A DNA stretch of 64,000 bases from Arthrobacter crystallopoietes (lineage in GTDB: Bacteria; Actinomycetota; Actinomycetes; Actinomycetales; Micrococcaceae). The stretch covers positions 3,782,001-3,846,000 of the forward strand of contig NZ_CP072014.1 in the NCBI RefSeq assembly GCF_017603825.1. Reading direction: 5' to 3'. The notes beneath the pieces are model-generated. The model was not told the DNA's origin. It saw only the letters and a program-made list of their open reading frames with translations, and made no database searches. Positions 35,946 to 43,983 of the stretch are shown in pieces. Numbering within the stretch: the first letter of the stretch is position 1; each line of letters begins with the position of its first letter. The position numbers and the translations under genes are program-made.

Positions 35946-37049
35946 GTGGTGCGCGGCAACCGTACGTGGGACGAGTCCGATGTCCGCATCCGTCCCAACA
36001 AGCGCGGCTCCCGTCCGCGCACCAAGGAACGGCCTGCCCACGAAGACGCCGTCATCGGGCGGATCATCACTGTGGACCGCGGCCGCTACACCGCGGTCGT
36101 CGATGAAGACACTGCACAGGAACGGGTGGTTGTCGCCGCCCGTGCCCGGGAGCTTCGTCGCAGTCCGGTGGTGGCCGGCGACTTCGTAGCGCTCGTCGGT
36201 GACATTACCGGAGAGCCGGACACTTTGGCCCGGCTGGTCCGGATCGAGGAACGCCGGACACTGTTGCGCCGCAGCGCCGACGATACCGACCCGGTGGAGC
36301 GGGTAGTCGTCGCCAACGCGGACCAACTGGTCATCGTCGTGGCCGCAGCCAATCCGGAGCCGCGCACCGGTTTTATCGACCGTGCCTTGGTAGCGGCGTA
36401 CGACGCCGGTATCAGCCCGCTGCTGTGCGTCACCAAAGCGGACGTCAAAGATCCTGAAGAACTGCTCTCCAACTACCGGCACCTGGATCTGCCGGTAATC
36501 GTCAGCCGGACAGCCGGCACGGAGGGCTCCGGGGTGGATGCACGGTCCGCCGATGGGCTGTCCGCCCGGCTCGACCGTGACGCCGTGGCGGCGCTCCGGG
36601 GCTATCTGGACGGAATGGTCAGCGTCATGCTCGGCCATTCGGGCGTGGGCAAGTCCACCATGGTCAATGCGCTCACGGGAGCGGAACGCGCTACGGGGGG
36701 CGTCAACGCGGTGACCGGGCGTGGCCGGCATACCTCCTCCTCGGCGCTGGCACTGAAGCTGGCTGACGCTCCGGCGGGCAGCTGGATCATCGACACGCCC
36801 GGCATCCGTTCTTTTGGGCTCGCCCATGTGGACCCGGACCGGATCATCTCCGCTTTTCCGGATTTGGAGCCCGGGACAGCCGATTGCGAGCGGGGCTGCA
36901 AGCACGACGATCATGCCGTCAACTGCGGCGTGGACGCCTGGGTAGCGTCCGGACAGGCCGGCGAATCGGGCCCGGCGCGGCTGGCGTCGCTGCGCCGTTT
37001 GCTGGGAACGGAAGAACGCGCCCAAGCCAAGGAACTAGGGTTCCAGTAG
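35946..37049 (+). CDS. rsgA: Ribosome small-subunit GTPase RsgA
   Basis: This 367-residue GTPase has the circularly permuted order G4-G5-G1-G3: VTKADVKD (near 165), then GHSGVGKST (near 235) and DTPGIRSFGL (near 285), and a C-terminal zinc knuckle (DCERGCKHDDHAVNC). An N-terminal OB-fold is at about 40-110. RsgA checks late 30S assembly. A GTG start at 35946 is taken, with GGGAG 9 nt upstream inside aroA; a second GTG follows directly and is equally possible. Confidence 0.94.
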   Translation: MVRGNRTWDESDVRIRPNKRGSRPRTKERPAHEDAVIGRIITVDRGRYTAVVDEDTAQERVVVAARARELRRSPVVAGDFVALVGDITGEPDTLARLVRIEERRTLLRRSADDTDPVERVVVANADQLVIVVAAANPEPRTGFIDRALVAAYDAGISPLLCVTKADVKDPEELLSNYRHLDLPVIVSRTAGTEGSGVDARSADGLSARLDRDAVAALRGYLDGMVSVMLGHSGVGKSTMVNALTGAERATGGVNAVTGRGRHTSSSALALKLADAPAGSWIIDTPGIRSFGLAHVDPDRIISAFPDLEPGTADCERGCKHDDHAVNCGVDAWVASGQAGESGPARLASLRRLLGTEERAQAKELGFQ

Positions 37050-37117
37050 CACCGCCGTCGTCGGCCGGGGACTTCACATCCCGCATCCGGCCACCGAATA
37101 AGGATAAGTTGAAGCCT

Positions 37118-38005
37118 ATGACCCGTGACGTTCAAAGCTATAACGACGATCTGCGCCTGGCCCATGTGATGGCCGATTCCGTGGATTCGCAGACCATGGC
37201 CCGCTTCAAGGCGCTGGACCTGAAAATCGAAACGAAGCCGGATCTCACCCCTGTCACGGATGCGGACCGCGCCGCCGAAGAGGCCATCCGCGGCCAACTC
37301 TCCCGGGCCCGGCCGCGCGACGCGGTGCTCGGCGAGGAGTACGGCAGCAGCGGCCACGGCTCCCGCCGCTGGATCATCGATCCCATCGACGGCACCAAGA
37401 ACTTCGTCCGCGGGGTGCCGGTCTGGGCAACCCTGATCGCGCTGGTGGACGAAGACCGGCCCGTGGTCGGCCTGGTCAGCGCTCCCGCTTTAGGCAAGCG
37501 CTGGTGGGCCGCGACCGGAACCGGCGCCTACATGGGACGGTCCCTGTCCGCGGCCACCCGCCTCCGGGTATCCAATGTCAACCGGCTCGAGGACGCGTCC
37601 CTCTCCTATTCCAGCCTCACCGGCTGGAAGGAACGGGGCAACTTCCCGGAGTTCCTCGGCCTCACCGAATCGGTCTGGCGTACCCGTGCCTACGGGGACT
37701 TCTGGTCCTACTGCATGGTAGCCGAGGGCGCCGTCGACATTGCCTGCGAACCGGAACTCAACCTCTACGACATGGCGGCGCTCGTGCCGATCGTGACCGA
37801 GGCCGGCGGACGGTTCAGTTCACTCGAGGGCGAGGACGGCCCCTTCGGCGGCAACGCGCTGGCCACGAACGGCACGCTGCACGACGAGGTGCTCTACCGG
37901 CTCAATCCCCTGTTGCGCGGCCAGCGTCCGGCCGCCCATCCGGAGGAGGCGCCCCTGCCGGAAACCGCTCCGGAGGCCTCCGCGGAGGCGGACGGCCTGC
38001 GCTGA
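37118..38005 (+). CDS. hisN: Histidinol-phosphatase (inositol-monophosphatase type)
   Basis: The 295-residue enzyme belongs to the Mg-dependent inositol monophosphatase family: GEEYGSSG (metal-binding Glu, near 75), IIDPIDGTKNFVRG (near 88) and the late WSYCMVAEGAVDIA with the metal Asp shortly after. In actinobacteria the member located after aroA-rsgA is HisN, which dephosphorylates histidinol phosphate; this rests on synteny. AAGGAT lies about 11 nt before the ATG. The acidic Pro/Glu tail is not part of the fold. Confidence 0.9.
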   Translation: MTRDVQSYNDDLRLAHVMADSVDSQTMARFKALDLKIETKPDLTPVTDADRAAEEAIRGQLSRARPRDAVLGEEYGSSGHGSRRWIIDPIDGTKNFVRGVPVWATLIALVDEDRPVVGLVSAPALGKRWWAATGTGAYMGRSLSAATRLRVSNVNRLEDASLSYSSLTGWKERGNFPEFLGLTESVWRTRAYGDFWSYCMVAEGAVDIACEPELNLYDMAALVPIVTEAGGRFSSLEGEDGPFGGNALATNGTLHDEVLYRLNPLLRGQRPAAHPEEAPLPETAPEASAEADGLR

Positions 38006-38031
38006 CGTAAGCCTTTGTGACGAATTACGAC

Positions 38032-38066
38032 GGCGGCCGTCCCCTTTCCTGGGATGGCCGCCTTTT
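38032..38066 (+). terminator. Terminator after hisN
   Basis: GGCGGCCGTCCC pairs with GGGATGGCCGCC (one G·T pair) around a 7-nt loop and is followed by TTTT. It separates the aroA-rsgA-hisN operon from the riboswitch unit downstream. Confidence 0.88.
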
Positions 38067-38115
38067 CGTTCCCGTAACAAAGATGCGGCCGCTCCGGCCG
38101 GACAATAATCTCGCT

Positions 38116-38232
38116 GGCAGGTCACGAGTGCCAGCGCTAAACCCCGGTTTGCTGGCCGGCAACCCTCCTGACGCGGCGGGGTGCCCCGGGTGACGACCTG
38201 GCCGTGCCTGACTGGCACGGCAAGCGCGGATC
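38116..38232 (+). ncRNA. SAM-IV riboswitch
   Basis: The sequence fits the SAM-IV aptamer (Rfam family SAM-IV) of Actinomycetales. Closing stem CAGGTCA (38118) pairs with TGACGACCTG (38191-38200) with a bulge; GCCAGC pairs with GCTGGC (38151); conserved GGCCGGCAACCCTCC and GGGGTGCCCCGGG segments follow; a side hairpin GCCGTGCC/GGCACGGC and the AAGCGCGGA tail complete it. SAM-IV binds S-adenosylmethionine and usually lowers expression of sulfur-metabolism genes. The next gene starts 42 nt after the aptamer. Confidence 0.93.
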
Positions 38233-38254
38233 CGCTCTGCCATGCGCACGGATC

Positions 38255-38269
38255 CCTCACCAGATGAGG
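38255..38269 (+). promoter_or_regulatory. Hairpin covering the ribosome binding site of the riboswitch gene
   Basis: CCTCA pairs with TGAGG around a 5-nt loop. The GAGG of the 3' arm is the only Shine-Dalgarno sequence before the ATG (4 nt spacing). Folding would hide it, so this may be the expression platform of the SAM-IV riboswitch, acting on translation (inference). Confidence 0.5.
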
Positions 38270-38273
38270 TCAT

Positions 38274-39653
38274 ATGAGTACCACTGTTATCGACTCCGCC
38301 CTGTCTCCCGAGCTCCTGGCAGCGGAACGACCGTTCCAGGAAGTTACCGGCGCAGAGCTCGCCGCTCCACTGCTGGACGGCGGCACCATCCGCTACGCCA
38401 ATCTGGACTACGCCGCGTCGGCACCCGCGCTGGCTTCCGTCACCGCCTACCTGGAGCAACTGCTCCCCTACTACGCGAGCGTCCACCGCGGTGCCGGGTA
38501 CGCATCCCAGGTCTCCACCTCCGTCTACGAGCATTCCCGCGAAGTCCTGCGTTCTTTTGTGGGCGGGCGGACCGATGACCTGGTCATCTTCACCCGCAAC
38601 ACGACTGACTCCCTGAACCTGCTCGCCGGCTGCATCCCGGCCGGCGGCGAAGTACTGTACCTGGACATCGAACACCACGCCAACCTGCTGCCTTGGCAGG
38701 CGGTACCGCACCGCAGCGTGGTGGCCCGGCCGAGTGTCGCCGCCACGCTCGAGGCCATCGAGGCCGAGCTGACCGCTGGCCAGGTGGCCCTCGTTGCCAT
38801 CACCGGCGCGTCGAATGTTACCGGCGAGATCTTCCCGATTGCCGAAACCGCACGGCTAGCCCACCGGCATGGTGCCCGGGTAGTGGTGGATGCGGCACAG
38901 CTCGCCCCGCACCGGCGCCTCGACATCGCCCGGGACAACATTGACTATGTGGTCCTCTCCGGGCACAAGCTCTATGCCCCGTTCGGCGCAGGAGCGATCA
39001 TCGGCCGGGCCGACTGGCTGGATTCCGGCACACCGCATTTGGCTGGCGGCGGCGCGGTGAAACAGGTCCGGCTGGACGGCGTGGTCTGGACAAAGGGGCC
39101 GGCCCGGCATGAAGCCGGCTCGCCCAATGTGCTCGGTGCGGCCACTCTGGCCCGGGCCGCCGAGCACATTGTGCAGCTGGATGAGGCTTCCTGGCAGCAA
39201 CATGAGTCCGTGCTCCGTGGGTATATCATCGAGCGGCTGGAGTCGGTGGACTCGGTCACCGTGCACCGGATTTTCAGCGGCGACGCCACCCCGCTGGATG
39301 CCATCGGCGTCGTTAATTTTTCGGTGGCCGGATACGACGCGGGCCTCGTGGCGGCGTATCTTTCCGCAGAACACGGCGTCGGCGTGCGGGACGGCAAGTT
39401 CTGCGCCCATCCCTTGCTCAACCGCCTCGGCCTGCCGTCCGGTTCGCTACGCGCCAGCTTCGGGCTGGGTTCCCGCTTGGAAGATGCGGCCCGGCTCGCG
39501 GACGGAGTGGCAGCGCTGGTCCGCGACGGTCTGCGCCACGACTATGTCGTGGAGAGCGGACGCTGGGTTCCAGCGGTGGAAACACGGGCCTTCCCCGAGT
39601 GGGCACCGGCGACGCCGGGAACCGCCGGGGCGGCACCGTGCTCCTTGGACTAG
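38274..39653 (+). CDS. Class V aminotransferase, cysteine-desulfurase-like
   Basis: The 459-residue PLP enzyme belongs to the SufS/NifS-like branch. The PLP lysine is in VLSGHKLYAPFGAG (near residue 229), with N-terminal YANLDYAASAPA, the DAAQLAPHRRLDI aspartate and a cysteine in VRDGKFCAHPLL (near 380) at the position of the catalytic cysteine loop. It may remove sulfur from cysteine or act on a related amino acid. Control by a SAM-IV riboswitch ties it to methionine/SAM sulfur supply. No scaffold (SufU/IscU) gene is adjacent, so it is not a standard Fe-S assembly gene. It is the only gene before a 147-nt gap. Confidence 0.85.
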   Translation: MSTTVIDSALSPELLAAERPFQEVTGAELAAPLLDGGTIRYANLDYAASAPALASVTAYLEQLLPYYASVHRGAGYASQVSTSVYEHSREVLRSFVGGRTDDLVIFTRNTTDSLNLLAGCIPAGGEVLYLDIEHHANLLPWQAVPHRSVVARPSVAATLEAIEAELTAGQVALVAITGASNVTGEIFPIAETARLAHRHGARVVVDAAQLAPHRRLDIARDNIDYVVLSGHKLYAPFGAGAIIGRADWLDSGTPHLAGGGAVKQVRLDGVVWTKGPARHEAGSPNVLGAATLARAAEHIVQLDEASWQQHESVLRGYIIERLESVDSVTVHRIFSGDATPLDAIGVVNFSVAGYDAGLVAAYLSAEHGVGVRDGKFCAHPLLNRLGLPSGSLRASFGLGSRLEDAARLADGVAALVRDGLRHDYVVESGRWVPAVETRAFPEWAPATPGTAGAAPCSLD

Positions 39654-39800
39654 GCCGTATCGCTGCCCGCCAGATGGAGCATGATCTAATTGACCCGTCG
39701 TTTGCAAAGCCGCCTGTGCAGCCGCACGGGCTGCCAGCGGCGTTGACAGGTCAATGAGAGGCCCCTGACAGAGGGCATAGGGTGCACGAGGAGTGTGGCA

Positions 39801-40565
39801 GTGGTTCGCGGCGGACCCCGGATGGATGACGAACGGCGCCGGGAGTTCGGCAGCAGCTTCCAGCAGGGTGGCGCGCATTATGACCGGGTCCGCCCCGGCT
39901 ACCCCGATGACGCCGTCGATTGGCTAGTGCCGCCGTCGGCACGGGACGCCGCGGATGTAGGCGCCGGTACCGGAAAATATACGGCCGCGTTGCTTGCCCG
40001 GGGCCTGCGGGTGACCGCAGTGGATCCTTCAGCCGACATGCTGGAGCAACTGGCAACCAACTATCCCGCGGCCCGGATCCTGCTGGGGACGGCCGAACAT
40101 ACCGGCATCGCCCATGACGCCGTCGACCTGGTGACCGTGGCGCAGGCCTGGCACTGGGTGGACCAGGCGGCGGCCAGCGCGGAGGCTGCCCGGATCCTGA
40201 AGCCCGGGGGAACGCTGGGCTTGATCTGGAACCAGCTCGATGTCTCCATTCCGTGGGTCCACCGGCTCTCCCGGATCATGCATGCCGGTGACGTTTACCG
40301 GCCGGACTTCCGCCCCTTCATCGGTCCTGAGTTCATCCGGCATGAGGGCCACGAAACCCACTGGGCCGACCCACTGACGCCCGCCGACTTGCTGGAACTG
40401 GTCAAGTCGCGCAGTTACTACCTGCGGGCGAGCGAACAGACGCGCGCAAAAGTCCTGGCCAATCTGGACTGGTACCTGCATGAACATCTCGGCCATGACC
40501 GGGAAGAAGTCATCCAGCTCCCCTACTTGACCCTGACTTGGCGCGCAGTGACCGCTGACCGCTAA
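39801..40565 (+). CDS. Class I SAM-dependent methyltransferase
   Basis: The 254-residue protein has the Rossmann methyltransferase motif I DVGAGTGKYTAALL (near residue 52), motif II VTAVDPSADML and post-motifs QAWHWVD and LKPGGTLGLIWNQLD, the Methyltransf_11 pattern also seen in trans-aconitate-type enzymes. Substrate unknown. The GTG at 39801 is preferred because AGGAG lies 7 nt upstream; GTG two codons earlier is too close. It follows the SAM-IV-controlled gene after 147 nt and could be in the same transcript. Confidence 0.85.
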   Translation: MVRGGPRMDDERRREFGSSFQQGGAHYDRVRPGYPDDAVDWLVPPSARDAADVGAGTGKYTAALLARGLRVTAVDPSADMLEQLATNYPAARILLGTAEHTGIAHDAVDLVTVAQAWHWVDQAAASAEAARILKPGGTLGLIWNQLDVSIPWVHRLSRIMHAGDVYRPDFRPFIGPEFIRHEGHETHWADPLTPADLLELVKSRSYYLRASEQTRAKVLANLDWYLHEHLGHDREEVIQLPYLTLTWRAVTADR

Positions 40566-40653
40566 GTTCGAGGGTTTTGGTGTCAACGTTCCCCGCCGCT
40601 CCGCCCGGCAACCAGAAGAAATTTTTGCAGCACCCTATTATCCGGTACCCCTT

Positions 40654-40659
40654 TACGAT
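40654..40659 (+). promoter_or_regulatory. Putative -10 element of a leaderless mntA promoter
   Basis: TACGAT fits TANNNT and ends 10 nt before the mntA ATG, so RNA would start at or within a few bases of the start codon. No Shine-Dalgarno sequence with normal spacing is present. No convincing -35 box is seen. Confidence 0.4.
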
Positions 40660-40662
40660 AAA

Positions 40663-40678
40663 TTTAGGCATGCCGAAA
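40663..40678. promoter_or_regulatory. DtxR/MntR-family-like operator over the mntA start codon
   Basis: TTTAGGCATGCCGAAA is a 16-bp near-perfect palindrome (seven of eight pairs) of the type bound by DtxR/MntR metal regulators. The mntA ATG is inside it. A mntR gene lies downstream in the same gene run, so Mn-dependent self-control of the whole operon is likely (inference). Confidence 0.6.
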
Positions 40679-41587
40679 AAACTGTGGTCCATGCTGGCCG
40701 CCTTGTCGCTGGTCATGCTGACGGCCTGCGGTCCCGTGGGCAACGGTTCGGCGGCGGTCCCGGAGCCGTCCGACGAGCGCCCCATGGTGCTGACCACCTT
40801 CACAGTGCTTGCAGACCTGGTGCGTCAGGTGGCCGGCGAGCATGTGCGGGTGGAATCAATCACCAAGGTGGGCGCGGAGATCCACGGCTACCAGCCCACC
40901 CCTTCGGATCTGGTCGGCGCCCAGGAAGCGGACCTGATTCTCGACAACGGACTGGGTCTGGAGCGTTGGTTCGCGCGGTTTGTGACGGCGGTACCTGCCC
41001 CGCACGCAGTCCTGTCGGAGGGGGTCGAGCCCGTGGATATCCGTTCCGGAAACTACGAGGGCAAGCCCAATCCGCATGCCTGGATGTCGCCGGAGGCCGC
41101 CAAGGTCTACGTCGATAACACTGTTGTTGCCCTGAGCGAGTTGGATCCGGCGCATGCCGCGGACTTCAAGGCCAACGGCGAGCAGTACAAGGACCAACTG
41201 GACGGTGTTATGCAGGAACTGAAGGACGCTTTCCAGGACAGCGCCGCCGTTGCTGCCCTGGTAACCTGCGAGGGCGCTTTCTCCTATCTCGCCAGGGACG
41301 CCGGCCTGAAGGAGGCTTTCCTCTGGCCGGTGAACTCCGACGCCGAAGGCACCCCGCGGCAGATCAAAGACACGATCGCCTTTGTGCAGCAGAACCAGGT
41401 TCCGGCCGTGTTCTGCGAATCCACGGTAAATCCCGGCGCGATGGAACAGGTTGCTGCCGCGACCGGCGCCGAGCTCGTCACCCCGCTCTACGTCGATTCG
41501 CTGTCCGGTCCCGAAGGCCCGGTGCCGAGCCACCTGGACCTAATCCGGCATGACATCGCCCTAATCAAAGAAGGACTCGCCTCATGA
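40670..41587 (+). CDS. mntA: Metal-binding lipoprotein of a Mn/Zn ABC importer
   Basis: The 305-residue precursor has a lipobox (LVMLTACGP) and the A-I cluster metal-binding fold. Metal ligands expected from MntC/PsaA/TroA relatives are visible: His in GAEIHGYQP (near 75), His in PNPHAWMSP (near 140), Glu in VTCEGAFSYL (near 205) and Asp near 280 (VDSLSGPEGP). No His-rich loop is present, unlike the ZnuA of this window, which favours manganese. The ATG at 40670 gives the signal peptide. It overlaps the next gene by 4 nt. Confidence 0.92.
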   Translation: MPKKLWSMLAALSLVMLTACGPVGNGSAAVPEPSDERPMVLTTFTVLADLVRQVAGEHVRVESITKVGAEIHGYQPTPSDLVGAQEADLILDNGLGLERWFARFVTAVPAPHAVLSEGVEPVDIRSGNYEGKPNPHAWMSPEAAKVYVDNTVVALSELDPAHAADFKANGEQYKDQLDGVMQELKDAFQDSAAVAALVTCEGAFSYLARDAGLKEAFLWPVNSDAEGTPRQIKDTIAFVQQNQVPAVFCESTVNPGAMEQVAAATGAELVTPLYVDSLSGPEGPVPSHLDLIRHDIALIKEGLAS

Positions 41588-42363
41588 GTGTGCATGAACT
41601 TCCCACCGGCGCCGACGCCATCACCGTGAGGTCGCTGCACGTGGCGTACAACGAGGTCATAGCCCTGGACGGCGTCACGCTGACTGTCCGGCCGCAGACC
41701 ATTTGCGGGCTGATCGGCGTCAATGGGTCCGGCAAGTCCACGCTGTTCAAGTCCCTCATGGGCCTCGTCCAGCCGACCAACGGCAACGTGCGGCTTTTCG
41801 GCGTCGAACCCAAGGACGCGCGGAAACTCAACGTCGTCTCGTACGTTCCGCAGTCCGAGGATGTCGACTGGACATTTCCCGTGTCGGTCCGCGACGTCGT
41901 CATGATGGGCCGCTATGGCCGGCTCGGACCGGCTCGCCGCGCGCACCGTGCCGACCGGGAGGCTGTGGCGGCAGCACTGGAACGTGTTGGCCTATCGGAG
42001 CTCCAGCACCGGCAGATCGGCGAGCTCTCGGGAGGTCAACGGAAGCGGGCCTTCGTGGCGCGGGGAATCGCGCAGGATGCAGGACTGCTGTTGCTCGATG
42101 AGCCGTTCGCCGGAGTGGACAAGGGCTCCGAGGGGGCCTTGATTACCCTGTTCAAGGAGCTGCGGAATGAAGGCCGGACCGTACTGGTCTCGACCCATGA
42201 CCTGGCCGGCATCCCCCAGCTCTGCGATGAAGCGGTCCTGCTCCACCAACGTGTGCTCGCCCATGGCAAACCCGAAGCCGTCCTGACCAACGAGAACCTC
42301 GCCCGGGCCTTCGGCACAGCCCTGGCCACCGCCCCGGAAGGAGCACATCATGGACGTCATTAA
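41584..42363 (+). CDS. mntB: Mn/Zn ABC importer ATP-binding protein
   Basis: The 259-residue ATPase has Walker A GVNGSGKST (near residue 45), Q-loop YVPQSEDVDW (the VDW form common in Mn importers), signature LSGGQRKRAF, Walker B LLLLDEPFAGVD and switch His in VSTHDLAG. It drives metal uptake through the permease encoded next. The ATG overlaps the mntA stop (ATGA), and its 3' end overlaps the permease gene by 14 nt. Confidence 0.94.
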   Translation: MSVHELPTGADAITVRSLHVAYNEVIALDGVTLTVRPQTICGLIGVNGSGKSTLFKSLMGLVQPTNGNVRLFGVEPKDARKLNVVSYVPQSEDVDWTFPVSVRDVVMMGRYGRLGPARRAHRADREAVAAALERVGLSELQHRQIGELSGGQRKRAFVARGIAQDAGLLLLDEPFAGVDKGSEGALITLFKELRNEGRTVLVSTHDLAGIPQLCDEAVLLHQRVLAHGKPEAVLTNENLARAFGTALATAPEGAHHGRH

Positions 42364-43243
42364 TTGGTTGCTGGAGCCGCTGCAGTACGGCTTCTTGACC
42401 CGCGCGCTGCTGGTGACGCTGGCGGCGGCCGTGGTTTCGGCCGTACTGTCCTGCTGGCTGATCCTGATGGGCTGGTCCCTGATGGGCGATGCCGTGTCAC
42501 ACGCGGTGCTGCCAGGCGTCGCGTTGGCGTACATTGTCGGCCTGCCGTTCTCGCTGGGCGCCTTCATCTTCGGAGCCGGCGCCGTAGCGCTGATCGGCGC
42601 CGTCCGCTCCACCACGAAACTCAAAGCAGATACGGCCATCGGCGTCGTTTTTACCGGGCTTTTTGCCCTAGGACTGGCGATCATTTCCAAAACTCCGAGC
42701 CAAACGGATCTGCAGCACATCCTGTTCGGCAACGTCCTCGGGGTGAACACCGCCGAACTGCTCCAGGTGCTCGTGCTGGGTGCCATAACGCTGGCCGTGC
42801 TGCTCTACAAACGGCGTGACCTGACGCTGCTCGCGTTTGACCGGATCCATGCCCACGCCATCGGGCTGAACACCCGCTGGCTTTCCGCCCTCATGCTGGG
42901 CCTGCTGGCCCTGACCGTTGTGGTGGGCCTGCAGGCGGTCGGCATTATTCTGATGGTGGCCATGCTGATCACGCCCGGCGCCACTGCTTTCCTGTTGACC
43001 CGCCGCTTCGACACGATGCTGCTGATCGCAGCGTCGATAACGGCATCGGCCGCGGTTGCCGGCATTTATGCCAGCTACTATCTGGACATTTCCACCGGTG
43101 CCTCCGTGGTCCTGGCCCAGTCCGTGGTCTTCGTCGCCGTCTACCTGTTCTCCCGGCGCAACGGGGTAGTCTGGCAATGGCAGCGGCGGCGCAGCGCCAA
43201 GCGCCGGGTCTCCGAACAGCCGAGCATCCCCACGTCCGTCTAG
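42350..43243 (+). CDS. mntC: Mn/Zn ABC importer permease
   Basis: The 297-residue ABC-3 permease has about eight to nine membrane segments with typical blocks (LLVTLAAAVVSAVLSCWLIL, MGDAVSHAVLPGVALAYIVG, RIHAHAIGLN). It forms the channel of the importer. A basic tail (WQWQRRRSAKRR) is cytoplasmic. The ATG has GGAGC about 7 nt upstream inside mntB. Confidence 0.94.
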   Translation: MDVINWLLEPLQYGFLTRALLVTLAAAVVSAVLSCWLILMGWSLMGDAVSHAVLPGVALAYIVGLPFSLGAFIFGAGAVALIGAVRSTTKLKADTAIGVVFTGLFALGLAIISKTPSQTDLQHILFGNVLGVNTAELLQVLVLGAITLAVLLYKRRDLTLLAFDRIHAHAIGLNTRWLSALMLGLLALTVVVGLQAVGIILMVAMLITPGATAFLLTRRFDTMLLIAASITASAAVAGIYASYYLDISTGASVVLAQSVVFVAVYLFSRRNGVVWQWQRRRSAKRRVSEQPSIPTSV

Positions 43244-43251
43244 AGAACAAG

Positions 43252-43983
43252 ATGCCTCCCAACAAGCACAGTCCCGCCCTCAGCAGCAGCTCCGCCAGTG
43301 TCCAGGACTACGTCAAGGTGATCTACTCCTTCACCGAGTGGCAGGACGAACCGATTAGCTCGTCCCAGCTGGCCAATAAGCTGGGCGTCGCCAACTCCTC
43401 GGTGTCCGAGATGGTGCGCAAGCTCGTCGAGCTTGGGCTCGCCATCCACGAGCCGTACAGCGCTGTGGAGCTGAGCGACGAGGGCCGCCGGCTTGCTCTG
43501 GCCATGGTCCGCCGGCACCGGCTGCTGGAGACCTTCCTGGTCCAAGAACTTAACTATGCCTGGGACGAGGTCCACGACGAGGCCGAACTGCTCGAACACA
43601 CCGTTTCGGACACGTTCATCGAACGGCTGTCCGCCAAACTCGGCTATCCCGACCGGGACCCGCACGGCGATCCGATTCCGGATGCGCACGGCGCAGTAGA
43701 CATCCCGCAGGCACACCAACTCGCCAGTCTGGATGCGGGCCATACGGGCCGGATCACCCGCATCAGCGACGCGAACCCTGAACTCCTGAGGTTCCTTAGC
43801 GCAGAGGACATCGGCCTGGATGATCGCGTGGAGGTCATCGGCCGCAAGCCGTTCGGCGGTCCTCTGGCAGTCCGCGTCGGCACCGCCGGGCGCAACCGTG
43901 AGCTGGATCTAGGCGACGAGGCCGCATTGGCACTGTGGGTCTTCAGCGACATACCCCACGCTGGCTGCGCCCTCACCGCATGA
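43252..43983 (+). CDS. mntR: DtxR-family manganese-responsive repressor MntR
   Basis: The 243-residue protein has an N-terminal winged helix (about 15-75, SVQDYVKVIYSFTEWQDEPISSSQLANKLGV), a metal-binding dimerisation domain (about 80-150, HRLLETFLVQELNYAWDEVHDEAELLEH with His/Glu/Cys-type ligand positions) and a C-terminal SH3-like FeoA domain (about 170-240). It is probably the regulator of the upstream importer through the palindrome over the mntA start codon. The ATG at 43252 begins 8 nt after the permease stop and overlaps the first crcB gene at its end by 4 nt. Confidence 0.92.
   Translation: MPPNKHSPALSSSSASVQDYVKVIYSFTEWQDEPISSSQLANKLGVANSSVSEMVRKLVELGLAIHEPYSAVELSDEGRRLALAMVRRHRLLETFLVQELNYAWDEVHDEAELLEHTVSDTFIERLSAKLGYPDRDPHGDPIPDAHGAVDIPQAHQLASLDAGHTGRITRISDANPELLRFLSAEDIGLDDRVEVIGRKPFGGPLAVRVGTAGRNRELDLGDEAALALWVFSDIPHAGCALTA

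Noticed and set aside
39743-39754. TTGACAGGTCAA dyad before the methyltransferase gene
   Set aside because: It has 5-bp arms only and no -10 box at a good distance from the TTGACA, so neither promoter nor operator is supported.
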